Shown piece by piece: positions 1-13,300 of a DNA stretch of 64,000 bases. The translations under genes were made by a program, and so were the position numbers. How positions within the stretch are numbered: the first letter of the stretch is position 1; every line of letters starts with the position of its first letter. Source of the DNA: Penelope pileata (Eukaryota > Chordata > Aves > Galliformes > Cracidae); contig WBMW01005317.1 of NCBI GenBank assembly GCA_013396635.1, forward strand, positions 668 to 64,667. The letters run 5' to 3'. Under the pieces are notes generated by a model. It was not told where the DNA came from. It did no database searches and saw only the letters and a program-made list of their open reading frames with translations.

Positions 1-157
1 TCACCCGCACTGTGAAGAAGTTCTTCCGCATGTTGGTGCGGAACTTCCTGTGCTCCAGCTTAAGGCCATTGCCCCTTGTCCTGTCCCCACTGACCACGGA
101 AAAGAGGTTCCCCACCTCCATTTGCCTCCCGCAACTAAGATACTTATAAACATGGGT

Positions 158-1061
158 CAGGTCCCCTCTCAGCCTTCTTTTCTCAAGGCTGAACAGACCC
201 AGATTACCGGGCCTCTTCTCATAAGGGAGATGCTCCACGCCCTTTATCATCTTTGTGGCCCTCCACTGGACTCTTTCCAGGAGGTCCCTGTCTTTTTTAT
301 ACAGGGGAGCCCAGAACTGGATACAGTACTAGGTGCTCCAGCCCTGATCATCTTCATGCCTCTCCTTTGGACTCACTCCAAGAGCTCCACATCTTTGTTG
401 TGTGTGGGGCCCCAGGCCTGCATGCAATACTCTAGGTGGAGCCTCATGAGGGCAGAACAGAAGGGAATAACTGCCTCCCATTTCCTGATGGCCACCCCTC
501 TTGTGATGCAACTCAGGAAACCATTGACCTTTCGGGCTGCAAACGCACACTGCTGGCTCACGTCCAGGTTTTTGTCCACCAGGACCCCCAAATCCTTCTC
601 CAAAGAGCTGCTCTCAAGGAGTTCTTCTTCCTGCCTGTGCAAATATCTGGCATTGCCCCAAAACATATGCAACACCTTGCACTCGGACCTGTTGAACCTT
701 GTTGAGTTCACATGGGCCCACTTTTCAAGTCTGTCCAGGTCCCACTGGATGGCATCCCTCCCTTCTAATGTATCAACTGTACCACTCAGCTTGCTGTCAT
801 CTGCAAACTTGCTGAGGGTACACTCAGTTCCGTTGTCTAGGTCATTGAAAAAGATGTTGAAGAGCACTGGTCCCAAGACAGACTCCTGGAGGACACCACT
901 CGTTACCAGCCTCCACCTGGACGTAAAGCCAGACCACAACCCTCCGGCTGCAACCCTCCGACCAACTCTTTATGCACTGAGTAGTCCACCTTTGAAGTCC
1001 ATCTCTCTCCAATTTAGGGATAAGGCTGTGGTGGGGGACTATGTCAAAGGTCTTACACAAG
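158..1061. repeat. Inverted repeat arm A, 904 bp
   Basis: The reverse complement of this block matches 8910-9813 over exactly 904 bases. Every segment I compared by eye was identical, there is no length difference, and the open frames in both copies translate identically. Outside the block the two CR1 copies differ clearly. Confidence 0.93.
373..939 (-). pseudogene. CR1 ORF2 fragment (RT FADD box and C-terminal region)
   Basis: A 188-residue open stretch within CR1 copy 1. It contains GPVLFNIFFNDLDNG, the catalytic KFADDSKLSG box, the EGRDAIQWDLDRLEKWA helix region and the CR1 C-terminal motif SALMRLHLEYCMQAWGP. It lacks the endonuclease and the N-terminal RT, and neighbouring CR1 protein continues in other frames. 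An intact CR1 ORF2 is about 900-1000 residues, so this is a relic with no expected activity. The same stretch recurs at 9032-9598 on the plus strand with identical translation. Confidence 0.9.
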
Positions 1062-4000
1062 TCCAGGTAGACGACATCAGTTGCTCTTCCTTTGTCCACC
1101 AGTGCCATCACTCCAACACAGAAGGGCACCAGATTGGTTGGGCATGATTTGTGAACTAGTGTTGGCTCTCTCAGATCACTTTCTCATCTTGCATGTGCTT
1201 TAACAGAGCTTCCAGAAGGATCTGTTCCATGATTTTCCCAGGCTCACCGACCTGTAGCTCCCCAGGTCTTCCCTTCTCGCTTTCTTTAAAATGGGAGCGA
1301 TATTTCCCTTTTTCCAGTCACTAGGGACTCCTCCTGACAGCCACAACTTTTCAAATATGACGGAGAATGGCTTGGCAACCACATTGGCTAGTTCCTTCAG
1401 GACCCTGGGATGCATGTCACCTGACCCCATAAGCCTGTACAGATTAAGTGTCATGAGGTGGTTTCTGAATTACTCTACTCTGAAAGTGGGAAGGATTTTG
1501 CTCACCTAACTCCTGCCTAGAGGTTCAGGGATGTTAGAGCCGTGGGAAGCCTGATGGCTAGTGAAGACTGAGGCAAACAGGCAAAGAGTGAGGAACATGC
1601 AACATCTATATAAGCAGCTTTTATGTACACAAAAGACTAGAAAATGCAATTGGTTGAGCTGGAAATGGGAGGAGAATCGCAACCACTACTGTCAGGTTTA
1701 TACCACGCCTGTGTAGGCCAAGCCTCAGCTTTAAAATGCAGCACCCGCCAACGATAACTGCCTTATCTCTCTCAAGTACCTCAAAAGAAACAGGAAATTT
1801 GTAGTTGATACACTCACACAAAGGACTAAAGAAAACTACAGTAAGAGCAGTGTAAGAATGGAAGATGATATACAAGCAGCAATAACTAAGGATAGAAGTT
1901 CTTAATTTTGTGATTGTTGACAATTATTCTGCATCCACCACTTTTTCTGGTATTGTAACTATGAAATGCTCCTTGGGGCTTCTCCTCTATATTTTGCATT
2001 CTTCTTTGCCATTCCTACTGTTTCTATCATTTTCTTTTATGATTCCTGTCAGCTGGTCTTCTGTTATGTTCTATCAAACACACGCATGAGACAGTTACAA
2101 AAACCCTTTCATTTACTTAAAAATTGTGATCTTTGGACACACTGGAGTAGCAGTATGAATCCATAAGCATTTAGTAACATAGCAACTCATAAGGAAGTTA
2201 GAAGAGTGCTTGATATGTCAATTTGTACTTTGAAGCCATTACAATGAATTAACAGATGATAACTTACTTTGATTAAGAAAATATTAGCAATCATGTACAA
2301 CTATTAAGTCTTAAATCTTAAGAGGCTACCAGCTTCCCTGTAGTACAGAAAAGCTGAAGTTACATTCTCCTACAGCATGCTCTGAAATCTGATAATGCAG
2401 ACAAGTAGAATGGGAAATAATGATGGGCACAGAGACAGGGATCTGGACCACTTGTGAAGGTGAACCTATTTAAACAGTGTGCTAGCAGTGTAATTTTATA
2501 GATACAGAATTATAAAATTATGCACATAGCACTAAGACTGCAAATCATAAAATGAGAGGAAGTGTCCAGAAACAGAGTAATAGTGAAAAGGATTTAAGGT
2601 GTAAGGTAAACAGTCACCTGTAACTTCAAGATGTTCTGTAAAACCATGCATTACCCTTTGATGGTTAAGCAGTGGGACAGCAAGAAACGTGGCTTAAGAT
2701 ACTTTTTCAAATGACTGTAATGAGACTGTTCCTGGAATGACATGCGCACATGTCTAGTATTAACATTTCACAAAGGATTCTCTTGGAAAAGGAGTAATGA
2801 GTCCTTGCTGCTTGTTTTCTGAACCAAGCGCTGGAAAAACAATTTCCAATGATTCTTAACAAGCTCAGTGTATTTATCTAAGTGTGAAGACATGATTGCA
2901 GCATGCAAGTAACTCAACACAGAGGAAATTTCTGAAGGTGGAAGCTTCTTTAAACTATTAGGGAGCATGGCTCTAACAAAAGTATAAAACAAGATAAATA
3001 TGCAACTACAAAGTGGTTGCATAACACAAACATTAAACAACAAAGCATTAACACAATGCTCCTATTGATGTGACTCTTGTACAAACGTGATCTTTTATCT
3101 AATGTATGTATGTCTTACTGAAAGACTACTGCAGCTCAGTATGAAATTCTGAGCTTGAGATTGTAGATTACTGGTTGCAGTGATTGTTGATCAAACTAAA
3201 TGGTCATGACAACCCTCTGCCACATCTCTGTAATGAATGAACCAAAGTAATTCACATCCTGATGCAGGCTGGTATGAGACTAAAGCAGCAATGTGTCAGG
3301 AACTCCACAGAGACCTCAGTAGGAAGCAGGGTCTGGAGGAAATGAACTTTTTTCTGCCATATAACTGCCCTCAAATGCTTGGAAAGGGAATTTCCGTGTC
3401 TGAAGTTAGGTGTTTTAAATACATGCATATCCTGTACAACTCTAAACACTCAGAAACACTAACTAATGCAAATAAAATGATCCTCAATATTCAATTAAAT
3501 ATGCAAAGCAATAATGTCAAAACAGAATGGATGTGACACATTCTAATGAGGTGATGTTTCTTTTCTAATCCCCTTTAGCCTTTAGGTTAGAACTTTTCAA
3601 TTCACAACAAATGTTTTATTTGATCAATCTGTATTTTTCTCCTCATCCCTACCCCCAGTACCAACAAAACTGCCTTGCTAAGCAAAGCGAGCGTCAATGG
3701 AACAGTACGTTTGGGCAAACATTTTCAAAGGATACACATAAAAGAGTACAATGCTTTCAGTTTCCCTCCTCATTTATTATTTTATGTAGTATTTTATCAC
3801 CACTCTGGAGTGGGAGCAGATAGAAACTGCAGGAGACTGCTTTAAATGTAGGAAAACCACACCAGGATAGCAAATACACCTAATAATGAAATCAAAATTA
3901 AGCAGGTCACTATCATCACGAAAGCTGAAAGAATCTAATTTCTGATTGATGTTAGAAAAGATGATCCTGCTCCTTCTTCCTTGATTTCTTTGCCCTCTAC

Positions 4001-7000
4001 TACACTGCTTCCCTTTGGTCTGTTCAGCTAGTCATAAGAGATGATGCAAGAGATAGGGGCAGGATTCAGAAGCTGGTGGCAAAGAGACTGTAGATGGGAG
4101 CCCGTGAGACAGCAAGCCTCTAGGTTGTCTCCAGGATCTTGGAAAACTTCCTCAGTAGAAGATATCACTGAGAAAGTTTTCTGAGGCATAAAGAATTCAG
4201 GGTGTTCTTCTAGAATCGTATTTTCTGCATGCATACTGATTCTTTTGCAAGTGGTAAGGGCCACTAGACTTGTTAAGTAGGCTGTGTTAATTCCTCTGTC
4301 TACATTTCAATTCATGTAGATGGGTGTGTAGTTAATCAAGAATAGATGGATTTCAGCTTTGCAGCAGATGGGATCATAAAAAGCCTATGAGAAGCTGGGC
4401 TGTTCATTCAAACACTGTCTGAAAGCTTGCACTGGACGATTTGAGGCCAGACCAGGAGTCTTACAAGGAAAAGACATGATTCAACATTAAATGTGTGCAC
4501 ATTAAAGTTGAACAAACCTGAAGATATTCAACCTCTTCATAAATTCAGAAACATTTTTTCTTTACTTAAAATCGTCTTCATTTTTCTCTAAATGGGTTTT
4601 CTCACTCCCAAATACAATCTTGTGGTCATGAGTTGATATTCATAAAACCAAAACAGCATCTCCCGAGCAGTAGTTTACTGTTCATTAATACACCGTCTTG
4701 TCCAAAAGACACATGAGAGGAAAACCGCAATGCATACCTAATGTGTAGTCTCTTATGCATATTTATATTTGCGTCTCCTTAGGCCTCTATCCTTATACAG
4801 TTTGGATTTAAAGTAGTTTTGAATTGTTTTCAAAACTGAAAATAACCTTGTTTCGTTAGGAATTCACATCGAAATAGATAAAGACAGGGCAATTACATGT
4901 TTAAATGGCACGCTAGTTATGGATTAGTGGACTCTAATGGAATAGAAAGGGCAAAACAAAAGTAGTATCAGCACTGTAAAAGATTCACTCTCATATCCAT
5001 TGGGGATGTGTGAAGCTTCTCCATCTCGCACATTTCCTCCCTCTGACCACTATGCACTTCTGCTGTTTGCTGGAAATGAGCTTATTTTGAAACAGACAGT
5101 GTTAAAGTTTTCACAGAATTTATAACCCCTGTAGCAAAAGAGCAAGCACAGATACTACCCACATTGCTCCTCCACTCAGAATTGGCATATTTTCCAAAAA
5201 GCCCTATGTGTTTGAGGGGACCTGGGATTTTATGCTGTCAGATTTGCCTGTATTCAGCATCTGAGCTCAAAATGATCGCTTCATTTAGGCTAAATTTCAC
5301 CAGATCTGTATTTAAAAGACAGTAAGGACCTTTCCCACACATATGTGCAAACACTTGCTGGACTTCTCCCCAACATGACATTGATAGAGCTTGCTATACT
5401 TTTACTCTCCTATGCTACTTGTTTCTTGTTTGGCTAGATGCAAACTCTCTTCACAAAGCTTGAGCAGCAGCAGTAACTCACAGCAGAGGTTTTATGACAT
5501 TAGAAGTGCCTGCAAACAATGCCAGTGCTCTATGCAAGGTCCTCTCCTCACTATATTTTCTATATTTTTTAATTTTTTTTAAACATGGCTGAAAAGGGAA
5601 CCTGAGGGTCAGCAAGAATGGTCCTCTTCACACTTGCAACTTTAGATACAACATTTGCTTGTGTGATACATGGGAAGACAGGCATTCCTCACAGATACAG
5701 GAATCTGGAAACCTAGTTTTTATGTCTCCATACTCATGGTATCCTGAGTCACACGGCATATGTCTTCAGTAAAAGAGAAGCACAGTATTTCCTAGATGTA
5801 AACACTGCTTCTCCTATCTCTCCTTTGCTACATAGATAAGGCTTGCTTGGGTACAAAACAGTCAATAAATTGTTGTATAGAAGCAAAATGCTGATTGAAC
5901 AGTAGTATAGCTACTGTTTGTATCAGAAATTTATACAACTTCCATAGGTCACGAGTTTGTTTCTGATGAGGGTGAAATGAGCATGTCACACCAGTTCATT
6001 CTCTATCAATTGGACCACAAGGCAGCCAACCTTCAGAATTGATTCTTTTTAACACACTGTGCAATTTTGGTCTCCTTTGAGTTTCTTATTGGAATAGCAT
6101 TCCCTATCTGAAAATAGCTAATAGGGACAATGTTAGTCCCTAAAAAGATATCATATTTAGCAATCGCTTTCCTGATGTATCCATGATCTTAGTACGCAAA
6201 TGATAGCCAAAATACATAAATTGTTTGAAGAAAAGCAGTATTTTTTACAATTAGCTAAATTATCCCTTCCTCCATTTAGTCATCTTGAGTACTTAAAAGT
6301 ACTGCACAACAGAAATTGTTGTTGTTCCTTCTGTTTTGGTATTGATTACTTGATTTTGATTTTAAAAGATATGAAAAGTGGATTACTAAGCAAGTAACAA
6401 CTAAGCAGTTGTTCTTGTAAAGGACAAATTCCTTCTCCTCTGAATGAGCAAAAATAAAGTGTGCTTCCAGATAAGTATGTATCTACATATTATACAAGGA
6501 TGTTTTTCCTGTTGAAGTGCTCTGAGAGATAAAAACTAAAATACACCAAATTGAAATTGCAGCCCAATATTAACATACTTTGCAGTTAACATCAGCAATT
6601 TTCTCTTCACTTATATTCCACACCACTTATTGTTAGCTGTCTATTTTGAACTAAAGCTAAAGAGAGAGATTTACTACATCATATTAGAAATTCAGCGCAG
6701 ATTTTGTGATACTATCATTTCCTCACTAATTGCAGAAACTAGCCAGTAAAAGGCAGCTGAGAAAACTGCAATCTTCTACAGGTACGGTATTTCACAGAAC
6801 ACGTCTGCACAGACAAGTGCCAGCAGTTTCTTAATGTGGCTTAGTTGCTACTAAGAAAAAATCTCACTAAAAATAAATTATTGAAAGTTAAAATAAAAGT
6901 AGATACTCTCCCTCTGAAGATAAAATCATTGGAGTAAATCAGCAGACGAATGTGTGCTGTTGCTGTATGATTACCAAATCTCTGACACCCAGAAGAAGCT

Positions 7001-8909
7001 CTCCCAAAGGAAGTACAGAAATGACTTCAGGATTGCTGCTTCTTGGTTCAGTGAAAATGCTGGCACAATCCCTGAACAATGCTGACTTCCATTTTGTGCT
7101 TCCTCGACACTTCCAGCGCTGCTTTCCTGGAAGTCACAAACTTTCCAGTTCCAGTGGAAAATATCAAGTAGCCTATCTGGTCCTTCTGTCTTTAAATATT
7201 TGTTAATCTTGTTAGTCACACTAATAATCCCTTTTTCAGTAGGTAAGTTTAAAACCTTTCTTATTACCTTTTTATCAGCTTTTTATTACCTAAAGCATGC
7301 TGCTGTTTTCCAATTGTGAATGAATTTAGGTCAAATTTTGTATTTCGTGACCTTACATTACTAGTTCTACCTTTTCCACAGAGAACTAGAGGTATGTTTC
7401 CACCTACAGATTTGCAAAGCAAACTTTTGGCAGGCAGTTTGAGTCTTCCTAGTGGCACTTCCACAAAAGCTATGGTCACAAATTTTCTTAACTTTCTGGA
7501 AAATGAAGGGCTCAATCTTGTGCAATAAAAACAACAAATACAGAAAGAACATGCAAAAACGAAACCAAGCTACAAAATACACAAAACACTTAGAAATATG
7601 TTGTGCCACCTCAAAAAAGAACAATGACTTGGCTTCAACTACACAGGCAGAGAGAAAGAGAGAGTAATTCTTTGGAGAACAATAAGAAGAGAGTGTGTTT
7701 TTTCTTTAGCTGCCAATGCCGGGCATAGGTGGGCCTAAAATAAACCATAAGGTACTAGTAAAGATGATAGGTATTAATTTACTGAGGTGTTAACATGTGG
7801 CAGGCGAAAATTTGTCCCAAATTCTATTTGCCCTGTGCCCAGGCTTGCACTTGGACCCAATGTGACCTCTTCTTTTCCCTCTGCCTCCCTCCAGCTCACT
7901 CCATCAGGCAGCTTGTCACTCCTTCCTTTGTCCTCCTCTGTTGCCTTCCACAATTCCACTTACCTTAGCTGACCTCATTAAGGGCCAGGCCAGGATCATA
8001 AAATCCTTTCCTCATCTCTGCCACTCACATTTGGAGTTGGAAGGGAGGCACAGAACAACTCCCCACAGACCTCAGCAGAAGCAGAGAGTTTGTATAACTT
8101 TTCACCTCCAACTTATTTCAGGGCTGCAGAAGCTTAGGATATTCACATTACTCACTGCTGATAAACATTTATTAGCCATATTGCAGCTGCCTTCTAGCAT
8201 CAAATGCACAGCAACAGAACAGGAATGTTCCTCTCTGTGAATGCCAGCACAACTCATCTAGGTGCTCAAAAATAAAACGCAAATAAAACTATCCATCCGG
8301 TGATGTACAGCAGACACTGGAAAAGAAGAAACAAAGCCAAGTTTGCCAAATCTGCACCAAAGCTCAAACCAATGCTCACCTCAGAGTCCTTGCTAAATGA
8401 GAAAACTAAGCAACATTTCCTAGGTTTTGGTTTCAGCATCAGAGCTGATAAACAGCTCTAGATGCAACTACTTCAGAGGTTCTCAGACTGTATGGACTGC
8501 TCTCAGTTGTGGTATAAATGACATTGCATCTGCCTGTGACAGAAATTTTACTGGAAAACTACAAGGGATATAGAAGGTAACTCAAAAATACTGGTCACTT
8601 AAGTAAAACTCAACAACTGAATGTGCTGATCAACATCCAGTTCCGCCCCCTTTACAAACTTCTCTTGGTGCTAGACAACCAGCTAAGTAACCATATGCTG
8701 TTGCTTTTTATTTGCCAACTATTTCATTTAAAGTAAAATGTATGCATCTTCTTGTCTTTTCAGTTCAGTCTGGGAAATTGGGAATGGAAGATGAGGTGAT
8801 GTGAGACAGCCAGCACTGCTTCACCAAGGGCAGATTGTGCCCAACCAATCTATGATGGAGTGATGGCATAAGCCAACAAGGGAAGGTCAACCAATGCCAT
8901 CTACCAGGG

Positions 8910-9813
8910 CTTGTGTAAGACCTTTGACATAGTCCCCCACCACAGCCTTATCCCTAAATTGGAGAGAGATGGACTTCAAAGGTGGACTACTCAGTGCATA
9001 AAGAGTTGGTCGGAGGGTTGCAGCCGGAGGGTTGTGGTCTGGCTTTACGTCCAGGTGGAGGCTGGTAACGAGTGGTGTCCTCCAGGAGTCTGTCTTGGGA
9101 CCAGTGCTCTTCAACATCTTTTTCAATGACCTAGACAACGGAACTGAGTGTACCCTCAGCAAGTTTGCAGATGACAGCAAGCTGAGTGGTACAGTTGATA
9201 CATTAGAAGGAAGGGATGCCATCCAGTGGGACCTGGACAGACTTGAAAAGTGGGCCCATGTGAACTCAACAAGGTTCAACAGGTCCGAGTGCAAGGTGTT
9301 GCATATGTTTTGGGGCAATGCCAGATATTTGCACAGGCAGGAAGAAGAACTCCTTGAGAGCAGCTCTTTGGAGAAGGATTTGGGGGTCCTGGTGGACAAA
9401 AACCTGGACGTGAGCCAGCAGTGTGCGTTTGCAGCCCGAAAGGTCAATGGTTTCCTGAGTTGCATCACAAGAGGGGTGGCCATCAGGAAATGGGAGGCAG
9501 TTATTCCCTTCTGTTCTGCCCTCATGAGGCTCCACCTAGAGTATTGCATGCAGGCCTGGGGCCCCACACACAACAAAGATGTGGAGCTCTTGGAGTGAGT
9601 CCAAAGGAGAGGCATGAAGATGATCAGGGCTGGAGCACCTAGTACTGTATCCAGTTCTGGGCTCCCCTGTATAAAAAAGACAGGGACCTCCTGGAAAGAG
9701 TCCAGTGGAGGGCCACAAAGATGATAAAGGGCGTGGAGCATCTCCCTTATGAGAAGAGGCCCGGTAATCTGGGTCTGTTCAGCCTTGAGAAAAGAAGGCT
9801 GAGAGGGGACCTG
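8910..9813. repeat. Inverted repeat arm B, 904 bp
   Basis: Reverse complement of 158-1061. The block starts at cttgtgtaagacc and ends at the base just before the N at 9814. Both borders fall inside CR1 sequence and stay in register with the CR1 consensus. Confidence 0.93.
9032..9598 (+). pseudogene. CR1 ORF2 fragment, twin of 373-939
   Basis: A 188-residue open stretch with the same translation as the minus-strand fragment at 373-939, including FADDSKLSG and LHLEYCMQAWGP. It is a fragment of RT plus C-terminal region only, ends at a stop, and is not a complete or active ORF2. Confidence 0.9.
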
Positions 9814-9814
9814 N

Positions 9815-10016
9815 TCTGTAAACAAGAGGGAGACTGACTTTTTACACAGTCTGACTGGTGACAGTACAAAGGGGAATGATTTAAAACTAAAAGANCTAGG
9901 GAGATCTCTTTGTGGCCTTCCAGAACTTGAGGGGAGTCTGTAAACAAGAGGGAGACTGACTTTCTACACAGTCTGACTGGTGACAGTACAAAGGGGAATG
10001 ATTTAAAACTAAAAGA
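9815..10016. repeat. 80-bp direct duplication bounded by assembly Ns
   Basis: 9815-9894 and 9937-10016 are the same 80 bases (tctgtaaacaagag to aactaaaaga) with one T/C difference. The first unit is flanked by single Ns at 9814 and 9895. The spacer 9896-9936 (ctagggagatctctttgtgg onward) is the CR1 sequence expected directly after position 9813. The first unit is therefore out of place. Confidence 0.92.
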
Positions 10017-10347
10017 GGGAAGATTCAGACATGATATAAGGAGGATTTTTTTTTCTCAGAGGATGGTGAAGCACTGGAACAGTTTGCCCACAGAAGCTGT
10101 GGATGCTCCATCTCCGGAGGTGTTGTTCAAGGCCAGGATGCATGGGGCCCTGCACAACCTGATCTGCTGGGTGGTGACCTTGCCCACAGCAAGAGTTTTG
10201 GAACCAGGTGATCTTTAAGGTCACTTCCAACCCCAGCCATTCCATGATTCTATGATTTGTGTTTATAGATTTCTATTAAATTATTTTTTCAGAGTTTTTG
10301 TAGAAAACCTGACTTTTTCAGCAATCAAAGTAAGGCATATTTACCTA

Positions 10348-10374
10348 TTTTTTTTTCTTTAAAAAAAAAAAAAA
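10348..10374. repeat. T9 and A14 tracts
   Basis: A T-rich run is followed by ctttaa and 14 A, about 90 bp after the tail of CR1 copy 2. Confidence 0.9.
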
Positions 10375-13300
10375 GGCCACGTAAATTACAGTGTTTGGTA
10401 CCCCTTTTCCATTGTATTGTTACCTCTTTCAAAGAAAACTAGACTATAGAGAAGTACAATATAGCTTTACAGAAGTCCTTCTTTTGGATTTCCAACAAAA
10501 GACTGTGACGCTGTCTGCTTTTAGCACTCCAAATGCATTTTGTATTCTACCTACTCTCCCAAAGCATGTTTTATGCCTAGAAAGAAGGAATAATGAGGAT
10601 TCAATGGAAAGAGAAAATAATAGATGAGAAAACAAAATATTCAGAAAGAAAAGAAAGGACGAAGGATTTAGTTAAGAGAAATGAACAGCAAAATTGGACC
10701 TTAAAAGGATTAATTAAGATGGTGAGTTAATACCAGTGTGGAGCTAAGATACATGTAAAGCAAAATGGAAGTTTTACTTTGATAACATTTTGAATTACAC
10801 TTAATTTTAGTTTGGCATGTGTTTAGCAATGACAATAAAAAAGAGTGGGTTTTTTTGGTTTATATACCTAATAAGTGGTGTCCTTCTTCCTCCACTTCAA
10901 GGAATGTCACTATCTTGTTCATTTTCTATCTGGGAAGCTGAGAGGCAAGTCACTTCTTGCTGTGGATTACAGCCTTAGTGATATTGTCAGTTACCCTACT
11001 TCTTAGGTAAGGTTCACTGCTATATAAGTTTTCATGAGAATCCCCAAGCATCCATTTTAGAGACTCTGGCTAGCTTCTTCTCTGAGGATAACAGTATTTT
11101 TAAAGTTATATTATTTACTTCTGAGGGTAGCTCAATTATTTTATACTATAGCTTCTCAGAGGAATACCATCTTGCTCTAGTGATACATTCCAATATACTT
11201 TCCAGCTTTGCCCTGTTTCTCTCTGACAGCGCCACGTCGTCTCCAGCTACAGGGAGTTACCTCTGGATACACATTTCTTCTTCTCTCGTGCAGTAGCATC
11301 CAGTCATAAGAAAACATATATATCGTATCTATTCTAATGTGCCCCAGAACAGTGCCTCTTCCTCCAGCCTCACATCTCAAAACATCGTATTTCTCTTCCA
11401 GTAAATTCCACATCCTCTTATATATTTGATTCCCATCCAGCAGTAACTAGGCCATGCAGAGCAGGATGAACCTAGTAGGAAGCGGAAACTTCTCCAAATT
11501 AGAGAATCCTGTCACCACTAGCAATTATTATTAATAACAGAAGGGATGATAACAGTATTGGAGAGGATTAAACTTGATCCGTGTTGGAAAAGGCTTGTTC
11601 CTGAACTGATTGTCAAGACATAGTCTGTTTCTTTGTAGTCTAACAATGGCTTGTTAAAAAATAAACAATGGTCAATTTCTTCTAGTTACATTCTATTTTA
11701 CAAAAGTATGTAATGAGGGCCAGTATAACAGCAGAGATAGACTGAAGCTGCAGAAGGCAGTACTCATGTGCCCATATAATTCTAGCTTTACTTGACAATT
11801 ATCAAGCTTTTCTGAGGAAGGAGACATAAAAAAAGTCAGAGAAGAGAGTACTGTGACTGAAGTCTAGTAAATTTATTAAAAAATGAGTCAAACGAGTTGT
11901 ATTAGCCATCTTTCCATATATTTGCAGTTTTTTTATATTCACCTTCTCAATTTTTTACGACCATTGTTCCACGCAAGCAAGAGGAGGAAACTCATTAAAC
12001 CAACTGGCAGGAATGGTGAAATTAGTAACGCACAAAGTCCCCTTAGAAATTCCAAACACAGTGTTTGTTACTACAGGGTAAGTAAAACTGTTTCAGATAG
12101 CAGTAGGATTTTAAGGTCAACTTCAATCTCATTCACTTATGCAAACAGATTCTATATAGTCCATACAGTTATTGACAAACGGGCTATTTTGTCAACACTA
12201 ATGAAAGAGAAGAAATTCATTAGATAGAACATGATGACAGATAAATAGCTGAGCTCTGGGTATGGCATGCAGGACTTAGCTTTCTCTTGACTCAATATTT
12301 GGAGAGGGATGTTAACTAAGAACCTTCTTTCCCTTTGATTTTATTTCTTTGGTACCAGTTCGTTCTACGCAAGTTGGGCCCAAGTCTGTAGGTCATTTTA
12401 AAATAGTAGTTGTAAAGTGATTCCCATGTGAAGTTTCATGCGTTACTTATCTATAAAAAGATTCTATTACACCTTTAGCACAGATATCTCAAAAATCAGA
12501 GGTCACGATCAAGCAGGTGTTGTTTTTTCTCTAGCTTTAATTGCTTTGATGAGGGAAGATCAAAGAAAATTCCCTTCACCTAAGTGTTAGAAAACAATGG
12601 AAGCAGTTAATTTCTCAGCAGATAATCCTCTACTAACGAAAAAGTACACACATACTTATTAAGGTGATGAGTGGCTCTGGAAGCTCTGTCTGCTGTGAAG
12701 TGCTAAATATCTATATTTCTAATCTCTCTACTCTTTCTAGGAATGTTTCTAGAGTAAATGGAGAAAAACAGAGCAAGAAAAAAAGACCTTTCAGTTTGTT
12801 TACGAAAAGGTTCTTGAGAGATACTTTTAACCTTTGCGATGACCCAAAACAGGCCTGAATTCTCCTTGTAACTTCCTGCTGTAGATCTCACACAAAAATG
12901 TATTATTTCTAGTCTCAACTATTAAAATCACAGGGGGAGGCACTTGTGAAGCAAAAGTTGGGAAAAGAACATTAATCAGATTTTGTTTGACAAAGTCTTT
13001 GAATAAAAGGTCTTGAGTCAACAGATCTGAACTACATTTACAGCCCTGTTAGATACCAGTTCAACGGCCAAAGGTATCAATCTTAACCACAATGAAGTTA
13101 CTTATTAATTAAAATGCAAACCTGTACATGATAATACTTTATTACTTTCTCAATAACAAGTCTGCAGACAGCAACCTAAAAACTTCTTTTTGACATAGCA
13201 ACGACTGAAACCATTAACTAACTTCAAATTCCTTCATTTTCCCTTCAACTTATAAAGATAAATAGGATTAACAAAAGTAGCTATGGTTACGATCACAAAT

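Larger units (their letters stand above)
1..1590 (-). mobile_element. CR1 LINE copy 1 (RT to C-terminal region, cut by window edge)
   Basis: CR1 is an avian non-LTR retrotransposon copied by target-primed reverse transcription. Read on the minus strand, this copy shows the N-terminal reverse transcriptase block (HPRVLKELA, SDWKKGNIAPILKK; 1200-1454). Next come YLDLCKTFDIVPHHSL (842-1129), GPVLFNIFFNDLD and the FADD catalytic box (796-807), and then the C-terminal segment (373-939). The reading frame is broken several times, so it is a dead copy. The 3' end is lost at the window edge. At about 326 the sequence steps back roughly 100 nt within the CR1 consensus order, so the copy looks like a mosaic of two CR1 subtypes. 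The distal boundary near 1590 is approximate. Confidence 0.93.
8803..10257 (+). mobile_element. CR1 LINE copy 2 (RT to 3' tail, mosaic, contains two Ns)
   Basis: This plus-strand CR1 begins near the RT region (TKGRLCPTNL-like, about 8820). It carries the FADD box (9164-9175) and the C-terminal region, and ends in the typical CR1 tail around ccattccatgattctatgat. Three segments have different histories: a diverged 5' part (8803-8909), a central part identical to copy 1 (8910-9813), and a diverged 3' part (9815-10257) that contains Ns at 9814 and 9895 and an 80-bp direct duplication. The usual CR1 order is interrupted at the first N. The frame is broken. Confidence 0.93.

Noticed and set aside
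50..1147. 365-codon plus-strand ORF
   Set aside because: It is the antisense of CR1 copy 1; the CR1 protein reads on the minus strand. The same antisense frame recurs at 8887-9825 (minus) because of the inverted duplication.
7774..7972. Overlapping 61-codon ORFs on both strands in a C-rich patch
   Set aside because: Both frames open by composition; no motif or splice context.
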